From NCBI GenBank assembly GCA_900550475.1, contig URSA01000009.1:62001-126000 (forward strand): DNA of 64,000 nucleotides. Reading direction: 5' to 3'. The position numbers were made by a program, and so were the translations under genes. This document shows positions 1 through 8,093 of this stretch, one piece after another. The number at the start of each line of letters is the position of its first letter. Position 1 is the first letter of the stretch. Under the pieces are notes generated by a model that searched no databases, was not told the DNA's origin, and worked only from the letters and a program-made list of their open reading frames with translations. The DNA is from an uncultured Lachnospiraceae bacterium (GTDB lineage: Bacteria; Bacillota; Clostridia; Lachnospirales; Lachnospiraceae).

Positions 1-270
1 CTTATCACGGCGCTGGTTGCAAATATCAACAACTTCAATGTGATCTATCTTCTGACTACGGACTATGTGACGGGAAATATGAGCTATGCGAACTCCAACG
101 CCAAGGAGGTCGATCTGCTGATTACATGGCTCTTTACGCTCACAAATGACTATTCCAACTACAAGATGGCTTCTGTGATCGGCATCTGTGTATTCATTAT
201 CTGCGCGGTGCTCACCCTGATCAGCTTCAGCAAAATGATCGCGGGAAACAGAGAGGAGGAGTTTCAATAA
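1..270 (+). CDS. ABC sugar transporter permease, MalF type (C-terminal part only)
   Basis: The reading frame is open from the first base, so the gene begins outside the window. About 89 C-terminal residues remain, ending in EEEFQ. They closely resemble the C-terminus of the complete MalF-type protein at 5717-7144 (NINNFNVIYLL, NSNAKEVDLL and NYKMASVIG are shared), including its last membrane helix. It would form half of the membrane channel of a maltodextrin- or galactooligosaccharide-type importer. The stop codon overlaps the next start by one base (TAATG), which indicates translational coupling. The substrate cannot be read from this fragment. Confidence 0.9.
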   Translation, partial: LITALVANINNFNVIYLLTTDYVTGNMSYANSNAKEVDLLITWLFTLTNDYSNYKMASVIGICVFIICAVLTLISFSKMIAGNREEEFQ

Positions 271-1112
271 TGAAGAGGAAGCTGAGAGTATTCCGAAAAC
301 ATACGCTGCTTGCAGTCCTTTCCTTTATCTGGCTGCTCCCCATTGTGTGGCTTTTTGTGACGTCCCTGAGCGATTACAAGGGGATCAATACCATGCAGTT
401 TTTTCCGCAGAAATGGTCGTTGGACAATTATGCGCAGCTCTTTTTCAGACCGGACACGGTAGCAAACTTCCCGGCGTGGTTCAAAAACTCCATGGTGATC
501 GGAAGCGCTACATGTGTGATTTCCACCTGCTTTGTCCTGATGGTGGCGTATGCCATGAGCTGCATGCGCTTCAAGGCGAGAAAGCCGTTGATGAGCTTTG
601 CTATCATTCTGGGCATGTTCCCGGGCGTGCTGTCCATGATCGCCATCTATTTTGTGATGAAAATGATCGGACTGACGGACAGCCAGCTTGGTCTGATCGT
701 GATATACTCGGCAGGATCGGGACTGGGCTACCTGATCTGCAAGGGTTTTTTTGACACGATCCCGGCGTCCTTACGGGAATCCGCAAAGCTGGAGGGGGCG
801 TCCCAGCTCACGATCTTTACAAGGATCGTCATTCCCCTGTCAAAGCCCATCATTGTCTACACGGTGATCAATTCATTCCTGTCGCCGTGGATGGATTTTG
901 TCATGGCAAAGCTGATGATCCGCTCCAAGAATCCGGTGGACTGGACGGTTGCCATGGGATTGTACAATCTGGTGCAGAAAACGCTGGTCGGCGAGTACTT
1001 TTCTGTGTTCTGCGCAGGCGGCATCGTGGTGGCAATCCCCATCTCCGTGCTGTTTATCCTGATGCAGAAATTCTATGTGGAAGGAATTACGGGAGGCGCT
1101 GTGAAAGGATGA
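270..1112 (+). CDS. ABC sugar transporter permease, MalG type
   Basis: This 280-residue inner-membrane permease has about six predicted membrane helices and the ABC-permease EAA loop (ESAKLEGASQLTIFTRIVIP), which docks the ATPase. It ends in the MalG-like FYVEGITGGAVKG tail. It is a close paralogue of the MalG-type protein at 7141-7986, so this permease pair and the one after the LacI gene look like products of a duplication. The start codon overlaps the preceding stop, and its own stop overlaps the start of the GH13 gene. All three are therefore one operon. No ATPase gene is nearby; a shared MsmK-type ATPase such as that at 38049 is the likely energy source. Confidence 0.93.
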   Translation: MKRKLRVFRKHTLLAVLSFIWLLPIVWLFVTSLSDYKGINTMQFFPQKWSLDNYAQLFFRPDTVANFPAWFKNSMVIGSATCVISTCFVLMVAYAMSCMRFKARKPLMSFAIILGMFPGVLSMIAIYFVMKMIGLTDSQLGLIVIYSAGSGLGYLICKGFFDTIPASLRESAKLEGASQLTIFTRIVIPLSKPIIVYTVINSFLSPWMDFVMAKLMIRSKNPVDWTVAMGLYNLVQKTLVGEYFSVFCAGGIVVAIPISVLFILMQKFYVEGITGGAVKG

Positions 1113-2842
1113 AAAAAGAAGCAATTACCCATATTCCCCTGTCGCAGTATGCCTATGCCACCGGCGACCGCTCTCTTGCGATCCGGCTGCGGGCCGCAAA
1201 AGGGGATCTCAAGACCTGCACGGTGTGTTACGGCGACCGTGTGGATCCGAAGCCCGATGTGGAGATCACAAGGGTTCCCATGAAAAAAGCCGCCTCCGAT
1301 GATCTGTTTGACTACTTCGAGACGGAAATCCATGACCGGTACAGCCGGATCTGTTATTATTTTATGCTGGACGACGGGCAGGAGACACTCTGCTATTACG
1401 AGCGGGATTTCAGCAGAAAGTTAAATTGCAGCCGCACGGAATATTTCCAGTTTCCCTACATCCGCAGGGAGGATAGGATCGACGAGCCGAAATGGGCAAA
1501 AGAGGTGGTTATGTACCACATTTTCCCGGACAGCTTCGCCTCGGGTTACCGCAGCCTTTCGGGGAAAGGCACGGCGGAGACTGTGACGGGCGAGCATGGG
1601 GTGATCTGCCGGGTGGAGAGCGCGCTGGGCGGCACACTTAAGGGCGTGCGTTACAATCTGGATTATCTGGAAGCCATGGGGATCAACTGTCTGTACCTGA
1701 ACCCGGTATTTGCCGCAAATTCCTACCATAAGTACGACACGGTGGACTATTTCCGCATCGACCCGTGCATGGGTGATCTGGCGGACGCCAAAAGGCTCGT
1801 GGAGGATTGCCATGACAGAGGGATCAGGGTGCTTTTTGACGGCGTATTCAATCACTGCGGACCGGACTTCTTTGCCTTCCGGGATGTGCTGAAGAAAGGA
1901 AAGAAATCGGAGTATTACGACTGGTTTTATGAGATGCCGGAGCAGATCTCATACACGGATCCGCCCAATTACGAGGCGTTTGCCTATGTGAAGGAGATGC
2001 CGAAGCTGAACACCGGAAATCCCAAGGTGGAGGAGTACCTGATCAGCGTGGGAACCTATTGGATCAGGGAAATCGGGATCGACGGCTGGCGTCTGGATGT
2101 GGCAAACGAGATCAACCACGGATTCTGGAGAAGGTTCAGACAGGCGGTGCGGGCGGTGAGACCGGATGTATTCCTGATCGGGGAGATCTGGGAGGACGCC
2201 GGGTGCTTTCTGGCGGGGGATCAGTTTGATTCCACCATGAATTACCGGTTTTCCTACCTGTGCAGGGACTTCTTTGCAGAGCGCACCATGGGTGTGACGG
2301 CGTTCCATGAGCAGATGATCAAGATGATCTACCGCTATCCGACGCCGGTCTCCCTGACCCAGATGAATTTTCTGGACTCCCATGATGTGCCGCGCTTCTT
2401 ATCTTACTGCAGCGGGGACAAAAGACGGCTTTTGCTCGCCATGTTCTATCTGATTATGGGATATGGCATCCCCTCCGTGTTCTACGGGGACGAGCGCTAT
2501 GTGGAGGGCGATACGGAGCCGGAGTACCGCAAGGGTATGCCGTGGGAGGAAGGAGAGCATTTCTGTATTGCCTTGCAGGAGTGGACCGAGCTGCGCCACA
2601 GGCACAGCGCCCTGCGGGAAGGAAGCTATGAGGCGGTGGTGTGCGACGACACCACGGCAATTTACGGATTCGCCAGACGGAACCGGGAGGAAACCGTGTT
2701 TATCCTGCTAAATAACAGCGACTCGGACTTTGCGTGCGGGGATCTGTTCTGGCAGGAAACGGAGAGGAAACTGGGCGGAACCGTTCTTTTGAAAGAGAAG
2801 GTCATGGGCGCCATGACAGGAAGACTTTTCACGGTGTCCTAG
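1109..2842 (+). CDS. GH13 alpha-glucan hydrolase, cyclomaltodextrinase/neopullulanase-like
   Basis: The product is 577 residues starting at ATG 1109 (ATGA overlap with the permease). The open frame extends further upstream, but only inside the permease gene. It has an N-terminal beta-rich region of about 120 residues, like the CBM34 domain of neopullulanases, followed by a TIM barrel. GH13 motifs are visible: DGVFNH near residue 244, GWRLDV with the nucleophile Asp near 330, GEIW with acid/base Glu near 359, and DSHD with the third carboxylate near 426. There is no signal peptide, so it acts in the cytoplasm on imported alpha-linked oligosaccharides. Cyclomaltodextrinase, maltogenic amylase or neopullulanase activity cannot be separated by eye. 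Its operon with MalFG suggests that this transporter carries maltodextrins. Confidence 0.88.
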   Translation: MKKEAITHIPLSQYAYATGDRSLAIRLRAAKGDLKTCTVCYGDRVDPKPDVEITRVPMKKAASDDLFDYFETEIHDRYSRICYYFMLDDGQETLCYYERDFSRKLNCSRTEYFQFPYIRREDRIDEPKWAKEVVMYHIFPDSFASGYRSLSGKGTAETVTGEHGVICRVESALGGTLKGVRYNLDYLEAMGINCLYLNPVFAANSYHKYDTVDYFRIDPCMGDLADAKRLVEDCHDRGIRVLFDGVFNHCGPDFFAFRDVLKKGKKSEYYDWFYEMPEQISYTDPPNYEAFAYVKEMPKLNTGNPKVEEYLISVGTYWIREIGIDGWRLDVANEINHGFWRRFRQAVRAVRPDVFLIGEIWEDAGCFLAGDQFDSTMNYRFSYLCRDFFAERTMGVTAFHEQMIKMIYRYPTPVSLTQMNFLDSHDVPRFLSYCSGDKRRLLLAMFYLIMGYGIPSVFYGDERYVEGDTEPEYRKGMPWEEGEHFCIALQEWTELRHRHSALREGSYEAVVCDDTTAIYGFARRNREETVFILLNNSDSDFACGDLFWQETERKLGGTVLLKEKVMGAMTGRLFTVS

Positions 2843-2899
2843 CAGAAAAATTGTAAAAATTCGATAAAAAAAGGGGTCGGAAATTAGTAACTCGTTACA

Positions 2900-2928
2900 T
2901 TGAAAACCGGCTCCTTTTCTGTTACGCT
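2900..2928 (+). promoter_or_regulatory. Promoter of the LacI-family gene
   Basis: A -35 TTGAAA (2900-2905) and a -10 TACGCT (2923-2928) are separated by 17 bases. The operator at 2936 begins eight bases after the -10, in the same arrangement as at the promoters of the transporter operon and the secreted galactanase. Confidence 0.6.
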
Positions 2929-2935
2929 AACAATA

Positions 2936-2953
2936 GAACAATCGGTTGCGCAA
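2936..2953 (+). promoter_or_regulatory. LacI-type operator, copy 1
   Basis: GAACAATCGGTTGCGCAA contains the palindromic core CAAYCGRTTG with a central CG, as is usual for LacI/GalR operators. Near-identical sites lie at 4170-4187 and 13588-13605, all at or just after the expected transcription start. This copy sits in front of the lacI gene itself, which suggests autoregulation. The right half also forms an RNA hairpin (GGTTGCGCA at 2944-2952 with TGCGCAGCC at 2962-2970). Confidence 0.7.
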
Positions 2954-3000
2954 AAAAGGCCTGCGCAGCCTGCCATACAGACGGCGGAAATGGTGGAGAA

Positions 3001-4008
3001 ATGGAGCATAAGAAATTGACAATTGACGATATAGCAAAGGAGCTCGGTGTATCAAAAACCACGGTATCCAGGGCAATTTCGGGGAAGGGAAGGATCGGCT
3101 CCGATACGAGGGAGCGGGTCATGGCGTACATTCAGGCGATCAATTACAGGCCGAATGTGATCGCAAAGGGACTGGCGCAGCAGAGAACCTACAATATCGG
3201 CTTCGTGATGCCGGGGGATTACAATCTGGTGGATCTGCCCTTCTTCCAGAAATGCCTGATGGGAATCAGCGAGATTGCCTCCTCTCTGGATTATGATGTG
3301 CTGGTGTCCATGGTTTCCGAGCGGGATATCAGCCAGCTTGAGCGCATGGTCGACAACCACAAGGTGGACGGCATTATTCTGAGCCGTACCCTGATCAAGG
3401 ACGAGCCTGCGGAATATCTGAAAAAGAAGGACATTCCCTTTGTGACCATCGGTACGTCCATCGATAAGGACATTATCCAGATCGACAACGACCACAGGAG
3501 CGCCTGCAGGGAGCTGACCTCCATCCTCCTGATGAGGGGGATCCGCAAGATGGCGCTGATCGGCGGAAACAAGACCCATGTGGTCACAAGAAAGAGACTG
3601 CAGGGCTATATGGACGCTTATCTGGAGCAGAGCCTGTCGGCGGACAACAGTCTGGTCTATATGGATGTGGAAAACAGTGTTATGACGGACAAGGTGGTGG
3701 AGGAGCTGATCGCGCGGCATGCAGAGTGCGTGATCTGCATGGACGATTCCATCTGCGCCCATGTGCTGAACAAGCTGCGCAAGGAAAAGATCCGTGTGCC
3801 TGCGGACATCAAGGTGGCGTCCTTTTATAACAGCACGCTTCTGGAAACCAACATCCCGTCCATTACATCTCTTTCCTTCGATGTGCAGGAGCTGGGCATG
3901 GTGACCTGCAAGACCCTGATCGACCATATCGACGGAAAGGAAGTCCAGAGGCGCACGCTTCTGGGCTATGAGGTTTCCATGAAGGAATCCACCCAGAGCA
4001 CCCTGTAA
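3001..4008 (+). CDS. LacI/GalR-family transcriptional regulator, probable galactan-locus repressor
   Basis: This 335-residue protein has an N-terminal LacI helix-turn-helix (TIDDIAKELGVSKTTVSRAI, residues 6-25) and hinge region (YRPNVIAKGL). A periplasmic-binding-protein-like effector domain follows, with the usual IGFVMPG and VDGIILSRT strands. The start is ATG 3001, after GGTGGAG. It lies between the GH13 operon and the second transporter operon. Three matching operators (its own promoter, 4170 and 13588) support control of itself, the 4248-11252 operon and the secreted GH53. Because two of the targets include GH53 galactanases, the inducer is probably a galactooligosaccharide; that is inference. 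Confidence 0.93.
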   Translation: MEHKKLTIDDIAKELGVSKTTVSRAISGKGRIGSDTRERVMAYIQAINYRPNVIAKGLAQQRTYNIGFVMPGDYNLVDLPFFQKCLMGISEIASSLDYDVLVSMVSERDISQLERMVDNHKVDGIILSRTLIKDEPAEYLKKKDIPFVTIGTSIDKDIIQIDNDHRSACRELTSILLMRGIRKMALIGGNKTHVVTRKRLQGYMDAYLEQSLSADNSLVYMDVENSVMTDKVVEELIARHAECVICMDDSICAHVLNKLRKEKIRVPADIKVASFYNSTLLETNIPSITSLSFDVQELGMVTCKTLIDHIDGKEVQRRTLLGYEVSMKESTQSTL

Positions 4009-4023
4009 GGCGTGCCTCCGGAC

Positions 4024-4063
4024 TGCGCAAAAAGTTGCTTCCAACGGTGCGCAACATGCGCAA
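4024..4063 (+). promoter_or_regulatory. Cluster of TGCGCAA half-sites upstream of the binding-protein promoter
   Basis: TGCGCAA occurs at 4024, 4048 and 4057, the last two as a nine-base direct repeat, with GTTGC at 4034. The same heptamer is the right half of the LacI-type operators at 2936, 4170 and 13588. The cluster lies about 70-110 bases upstream of the -35 and could be auxiliary operator sites. It is not a full palindromic operator, so this is tentative. Confidence 0.35.
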
Positions 4064-4130
4064 CAAAATTTTGGCGGAAGTTTATGGAGTTTTAACATAA
4101 TTCACAAAGATTTATGGTTTATTGTGTGCA

Positions 4131-4160
4131 TTGACTTTCAGATTGCCTAAGTATTATACT
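4131..4160 (+). promoter_or_regulatory. Promoter of the galactan transporter operon
   Basis: A -35 TTGACT (4131-4136), an 18-base spacer and a -10 TATACT (4155-4160). The expected start of transcription falls at the left edge of the operator at 4170, a typical repression geometry. Confidence 0.75.
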
Positions 4161-4169
4161 GTAACCATA

Positions 4170-4187
4170 GAACAACCGATTGCGCAA
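4170..4187 (+). promoter_or_regulatory. LacI-type operator, copy 2
   Basis: GAACAACCGATTGCGCAA lies ten bases downstream of the -10 of the binding-protein operon. It matches the sites at 2936 and 13588 except for the two central Y/R positions. An outer AGAAC/GTTCT inverted repeat flanks it here. Confidence 0.72.
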
Positions 4188-4247
4188 CGTTCTAAAACCT
4201 TTATTGATGGAAGCGCAAAGCTTCAAAAAAATTGGGAGGAAAGAAGT

Positions 4248-5603
4248 ATGAAGAAAAAATTGTTAGCAACATTGCTTACCGTTGCACTGGCAGTGACCGG
4301 ACTTACCGGCTGCGGCGACAATGGTACGGCAGGAAATGACGCTCCGGCGGGTTCTGACAACAGTACCACACAGAGCAGTGCAGCAACAGATAACGGCGGT
4401 GATGCCACAACGACTACGGATCCCGTAGATGCACTGATCGCTGCAACCGACGGCCCCGTATCTCTGAGAGTATGGGCAGCGGAAGAGGATCAGGATATGG
4501 TAAAGGGCTGGTGCGATAAGTTTGCAGCGTTGTACCCGGATGTAACCTTTAACTTTGAGGTAGGTGTGCAGTCCGAGTCCACAGCAAAGGATACCGTGCT
4601 GGCTGATGTTGAGGCGGCAGCCGATGTATTTTCCTTCGCAGGGGACCAGCTTGTGGATCTGGTAAATGCAGGTGCCCTTCAGGAAGTCGTGATCCATGCA
4701 GATGAAGTGAAAGAGAGATCTGGCGGTGCTGATTCCGGTGCTGTTGCGGCAGCTTCCGTGGACGGTAAGCTTTACGGCTATCCGGCAACCGCAGACAACG
4801 GCTACTTCATGTTCTATAACAAAGAGTATTTCACCGAGGATGATGTGAAGTCCTTAGACAGAATGATGGAAGTTGCAGCCGAGAACGGCAAGCAGATTAC
4901 CATGCAGTTCGACAGCGGCTGGTACAATCTTTCCTTCTTCCTTGGCGCAGGCTTCAGTCTGTCCCTGAATGCAGACGGCTCCCAGTTCTGCGACTGGAAC
5001 GGAACCTCCGCAGATGGTATCGCGGGTGTGGACGTTGTACAGGCAATGCTTGATATCGCAGCAAATCCCGGTTTTGTCAGCCTTAAAGATGCAGAGTTCA
5101 AGACAGGCGTGAGCGAGGGAACCATCATTGCAGGTGTAAATGGTACATGGAACGCAGAGACCGCAGAACAGACATGGGGAGAGAATTACGCAGCGACATG
5201 TCTGCCTACCTACACATGTGCAGGACAGCAGCTTCAGATGATGTCTGTGGCAGGGTATAAGCTGTTCGGTGTCAATGCATATTCCCAGAATGCAGGTTGG
5301 GCAATGCTCCTTGCAGAGTACTTCACTGAGGAAGATCAGCAGATCGAGCGTTTTGAAATGAGAGGTGCCGGCCCTGCAAACGTAAACGCAGCAGCTTCCG
5401 ATGCAGTTCAGGGAACCCCTGCAATCGCAGCTCTGGCAATGCAGTCCCAGTACGCAGTGCTTGACGGATGTGAGGGCGCTAACTTCTGGACACCGGCTGA
5501 GACCTTCGGTGCAATCATTGCGAGCGGCAATCCGGACGGTATTGATTTACAGACCCTGCTTGACAACCTGGTAGACGGTGTCAGCCAGCCAGTAGCACAG
5601 TAA
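4248..5603 (+). CDS. ABC sugar-binding lipoprotein (MalE-type solute-binding protein)
   Basis: The start is ATG 4248 behind GGGAGGAAAGA; the frame is open further upstream but would include the promoter. The product is 451 residues with a lipoprotein signal and lipobox LTGC (Cys22). A Ser/Thr/Asn-rich linker to about residue 65 precedes a family-1 solute-binding domain (LRVWAAEEDQDMVKGW). It would be anchored on the outer membrane face and deliver oligosaccharide to the MalF/MalG pair directly downstream. The LacI operator in its promoter and the GH53 gene in the same operon point to galactooligosaccharides as ligand, but the family also includes maltodextrin binders. Confidence 0.9.
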   Translation: MKKKLLATLLTVALAVTGLTGCGDNGTAGNDAPAGSDNSTTQSSAATDNGGDATTTTDPVDALIAATDGPVSLRVWAAEEDQDMVKGWCDKFAALYPDVTFNFEVGVQSESTAKDTVLADVEAAADVFSFAGDQLVDLVNAGALQEVVIHADEVKERSGGADSGAVAAASVDGKLYGYPATADNGYFMFYNKEYFTEDDVKSLDRMMEVAAENGKQITMQFDSGWYNLSFFLGAGFSLSLNADGSQFCDWNGTSADGIAGVDVVQAMLDIAANPGFVSLKDAEFKTGVSEGTIIAGVNGTWNAETAEQTWGENYAATCLPTYTCAGQQLQMMSVAGYKLFGVNAYSQNAGWAMLLAEYFTEEDQQIERFEMRGAGPANVNAAASDAVQGTPAIAALAMQSQYAVLDGCEGANFWTPAETFGAIIASGNPDGIDLQTLLDNLVDGVSQPVAQ

Positions 5604-5635
5604 TACAGTAATCCATAGTCTTTTAAGAGGCGTAT

Positions 5636-5672
5636 GTTATGACTCACATTCATAACGAGTGTGAGTCATAAC
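5636..5672 (+). other. Intra-operon stem-loop after the binding-protein gene
   Basis: GTTATGACTCACA (5636-5648) and its perfect complement (5660-5672) form a 13-bp stem with an 11-base loop. No T-run follows, so it is unlikely to terminate fully. Its place between binding protein and permease matches stem-loops that protect the upstream mRNA and raise binding-protein dosage. A comparable hairpin follows the second binding-protein gene at 21140. Confidence 0.8.
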
Positions 5673-5716
5673 TTTAGAAAAAGAAATGCATAATCACTCT
5701 GAGAGGAGTTGAAGCA

Positions 5717-7144
5717 ATGAAAAAAATGTGGAAGAATATCGGCAATGCATTTAAAGATTTCGGTGAGGGCATCGCGAAGGGCGATGCGTGGGTAAAGCTT
5801 TCCCTCCTCGTTATGGGAGCGGGCTATATAGGAAGAGGACAGGTGATCAAGGGCATCCTGATCACGCTTGTGGAAGCGGTGTTTGCACTTTACATGGCAG
5901 CCGTGGGCGTACCGTATCTGTCCAAGTTCGGCACACTCGGTACGGTGCAGTTTGAAAAAGTATTCAATGTTGTGACGATGAAAAATGAGGTCAATGATTA
6001 CGATCATTCCTTTAAGATATTGCTGTTCGGCGTGATTACGATCGTGCTGATCGCAGCTTTTGTGGCGATCTATGTTTCCAATATGATTAAGGTGCGCAGA
6101 CTGCAGCTTGCAAAGGAACAGGGGGAGAAGATCAACAGCTTCAGACAGGATTTCCGTTCTCTGTTCAATGAAAAGTTCCATATTACGATCCTGGCGCTCC
6201 CAGTTGCGGGAATCGTGCTCTTTACCATCGTGCCGCTCATTATCATGATCGCGGTGGCGTTCACGAACTATGACCAGAACCATCTCCCCCCGTCTGCTCT
6301 GTTTACCTGGGTGGGATTTACAAACTTTAAAAACCTGTTTACCACCAGTACGACCATCACCTTCGGCTATGCGTTCCGCAGGGTGATCGGCTGGACCTTT
6401 GTGTGGGCGTTCTTTGCCACCTTTACCACCTACATGGGCGGTATCCTGTTAGCCAAGTTTTTGAACAGTCCCAAGACGAAGTTCCCGAAGCTGTGGAGAA
6501 CCCTGTTTGTGATCACCATTGCGGTTCCCCAGTTTGTGTCCCTGCTTCTGGTGAGAAACTTCTTTGCCAATACCGGTATTGTAAATACGATCTGCAGCAA
6601 CATCGGGCTGACTGACTTTTTGAAAAATATAGGGCTGGTCCGGGAAGGACTTACATATATTCCTTTCCTCAGTGACCCGGGCTGGGCGAGATTCATGATT
6701 ATCATGATCAATATCTGGGTCGGCGTTCCTTACCAGATGCTCATTGCCACCGGTGTGCTGATGAACATTCCCAGCGACCTGATGGAGAGTGCCAAGATCG
6801 ATGGTGCGAGTCCGCTCCAGATTTTTGTAAGCATTACAATGCCCTACATGCTGTTCGTGACCGGTCCCAGCCTGATCACACAGTTTATTGCGAATATCAA
6901 CAACTTTAACGTGATCTATCTGCTGACGCAGGATGTTTACACTACTACGAACCAGATGCTTGCAAACTCTAACGCCAAGGAAGTGGATCTGCTGGTAACA
7001 TGGCTGTTTAGACTGACCAGTGAGCAATACAACTACAAGATGGCATCCGTCATCGGCTGTATCGTATTCGTGATCTGTGCGGCGTTTACGCTGATTGCGT
7101 TCAGAAATATGACAAAAGGTGATAAGGAGGAGAGTTTCCAATGA
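5717..7144 (+). CDS. ABC sugar transporter permease, MalF type
   Basis: This 475-residue membrane protein starts at ATG 5717 after GAGAGGAG. It is longer than minimal sugar permeases because of an N-terminal extension of about 150 residues with two extra membrane segments and a charged loop (KEQGEKINSFRQDF). The core permease follows, with the EAA loop around ESAKIDGASPLQIFVSITMP. The C-terminus is strongly similar to the partial gene at 1-270. It overlaps the downstream malG-type start by four bases (ATGA). Together with the lipoprotein at 4248 it forms an importer lacking its own ATPase. Confidence 0.93.
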   Translation: MKKMWKNIGNAFKDFGEGIAKGDAWVKLSLLVMGAGYIGRGQVIKGILITLVEAVFALYMAAVGVPYLSKFGTLGTVQFEKVFNVVTMKNEVNDYDHSFKILLFGVITIVLIAAFVAIYVSNMIKVRRLQLAKEQGEKINSFRQDFRSLFNEKFHITILALPVAGIVLFTIVPLIIMIAVAFTNYDQNHLPPSALFTWVGFTNFKNLFTTSTTITFGYAFRRVIGWTFVWAFFATFTTYMGGILLAKFLNSPKTKFPKLWRTLFVITIAVPQFVSLLLVRNFFANTGIVNTICSNIGLTDFLKNIGLVREGLTYIPFLSDPGWARFMIIMINIWVGVPYQMLIATGVLMNIPSDLMESAKIDGASPLQIFVSITMPYMLFVTGPSLITQFIANINNFNVIYLLTQDVYTTTNQMLANSNAKEVDLLVTWLFRLTSEQYNYKMASVIGCIVFVICAAFTLIAFRNMTKGDKEESFQ

Positions 7145-7986
7145 TGAAGAAAGTTGTTCGTCCCGTTCTGCGGCATCTTGTACTTGCTTTCCTGAGCTTT
7201 GCGTGGCTGATCCCTATCGGGTGGCTGGTGGCAACCTCCTTCAGCACTTACCCGGGCATCAACATCAGCCATTTTTTCCCGGAGTCCTACACCTTTGACA
7301 ATTATTTGCAACTCTTTGGCATGACGGACACGGTGGCACAGTTCCCCAGATGGTTTGCCAACACGTTTGTGATTGCGGTGTTCACCTGTATTATTTCCAC
7401 CTGTTTCGTGCTGATGGTGGCATACGCCACAAGCTGTATGCGGTTCAAGGCAAGAAAGCCGCTAATGAACATCGGCATCATTCTGGGCATGTTTCCGGGT
7501 GTGCTTTCCATGATCGCGGTGTACTTTGTTTTGAAGTCCATCGGACTCACCAATTCCCATTTCGGTATGATACTGGTGTATTCCGCCAGCTCCGGTCTGG
7601 GCTACCTGATCGCAAAGGGCTTCTTTGATACGATCCCGGTGTCCCTGCGCGAGGCGGCAAAACTGGAGGGTGCGTCCGAGGCGACTATCTTTACCCGCAT
7701 CGTGATCCCTCTTTCCAGACCGATCATTGTGTATACGGTAATCAGCTCGTTCCTGACACCGTGGATGGATTTTGTCTACGCAAAGCTGATTTTAAACTCC
7801 GGTATTTCCAAGGACTGGACGGTTGCAATCGGACTTTACAACATGCTTGACAGGGCACTGATCAACTCTTATTTCTCGAAGTTCTGCGCCGGAGGAGTGC
7901 TGGTATCCATCCCCATCTCCATCCTGTTTGTGATTATGCAGAAGTTCTATGTGGAAGGAATCACGGGCGGCTCCGTCAAAGGCTGA
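7141..7986 (+). CDS. ABC sugar transporter permease, MalG type
   Basis: A 281-residue permease with about six membrane helices and the EAA loop EAAKLEGASEATIFTRIVIP, ending FYVEGITGGSVKG. Long stretches match the MalG-type protein at 270-1112. It is translationally coupled to the MalF-type gene by the ATGA overlap. It completes the galactan-type importer of the LacI-controlled operon. Confidence 0.93.
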   Translation: MMKKVVRPVLRHLVLAFLSFAWLIPIGWLVATSFSTYPGINISHFFPESYTFDNYLQLFGMTDTVAQFPRWFANTFVIAVFTCIISTCFVLMVAYATSCMRFKARKPLMNIGIILGMFPGVLSMIAVYFVLKSIGLTNSHFGMILVYSASSGLGYLIAKGFFDTIPVSLREAAKLEGASEATIFTRIVIPLSRPIIVYTVISSFLTPWMDFVYAKLILNSGISKDWTVAIGLYNMLDRALINSYFSKFCAGGVLVSIPISILFVIMQKFYVEGITGGSVKG

Positions 7987-8021
7987 CACTTCCCAAAAAC
8001 AGTTAAAAATTGCCTGTTTCA

Positions 8022-8041
8022 GGGTATCCGCAGGGATACTC
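8022..8041 (+). other. Short stem-loop in the gap between malG-type and unknown gene
   Basis: GGGTATCC and GGATACTC pair over eight positions (one G-T) with a GCAG loop. No T-run follows. The 107-base gap has no terminator or clear promoter, so transcription probably continues into the gene at 8094. Confidence 0.5.
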
Positions 8042-8093
8042 TGGGCAGGTGCGCTCAAAACAGCAATGATACAGTATATTTCGAGGAGGCATT

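Noticed and set aside
887..1108. Upstream extension of the GH13 gene to 887
   Set aside because: The extra codons lie in another frame inside the MalG-type gene and give no sensible sequence; ATG 1109 has the usual ATGA overlap.
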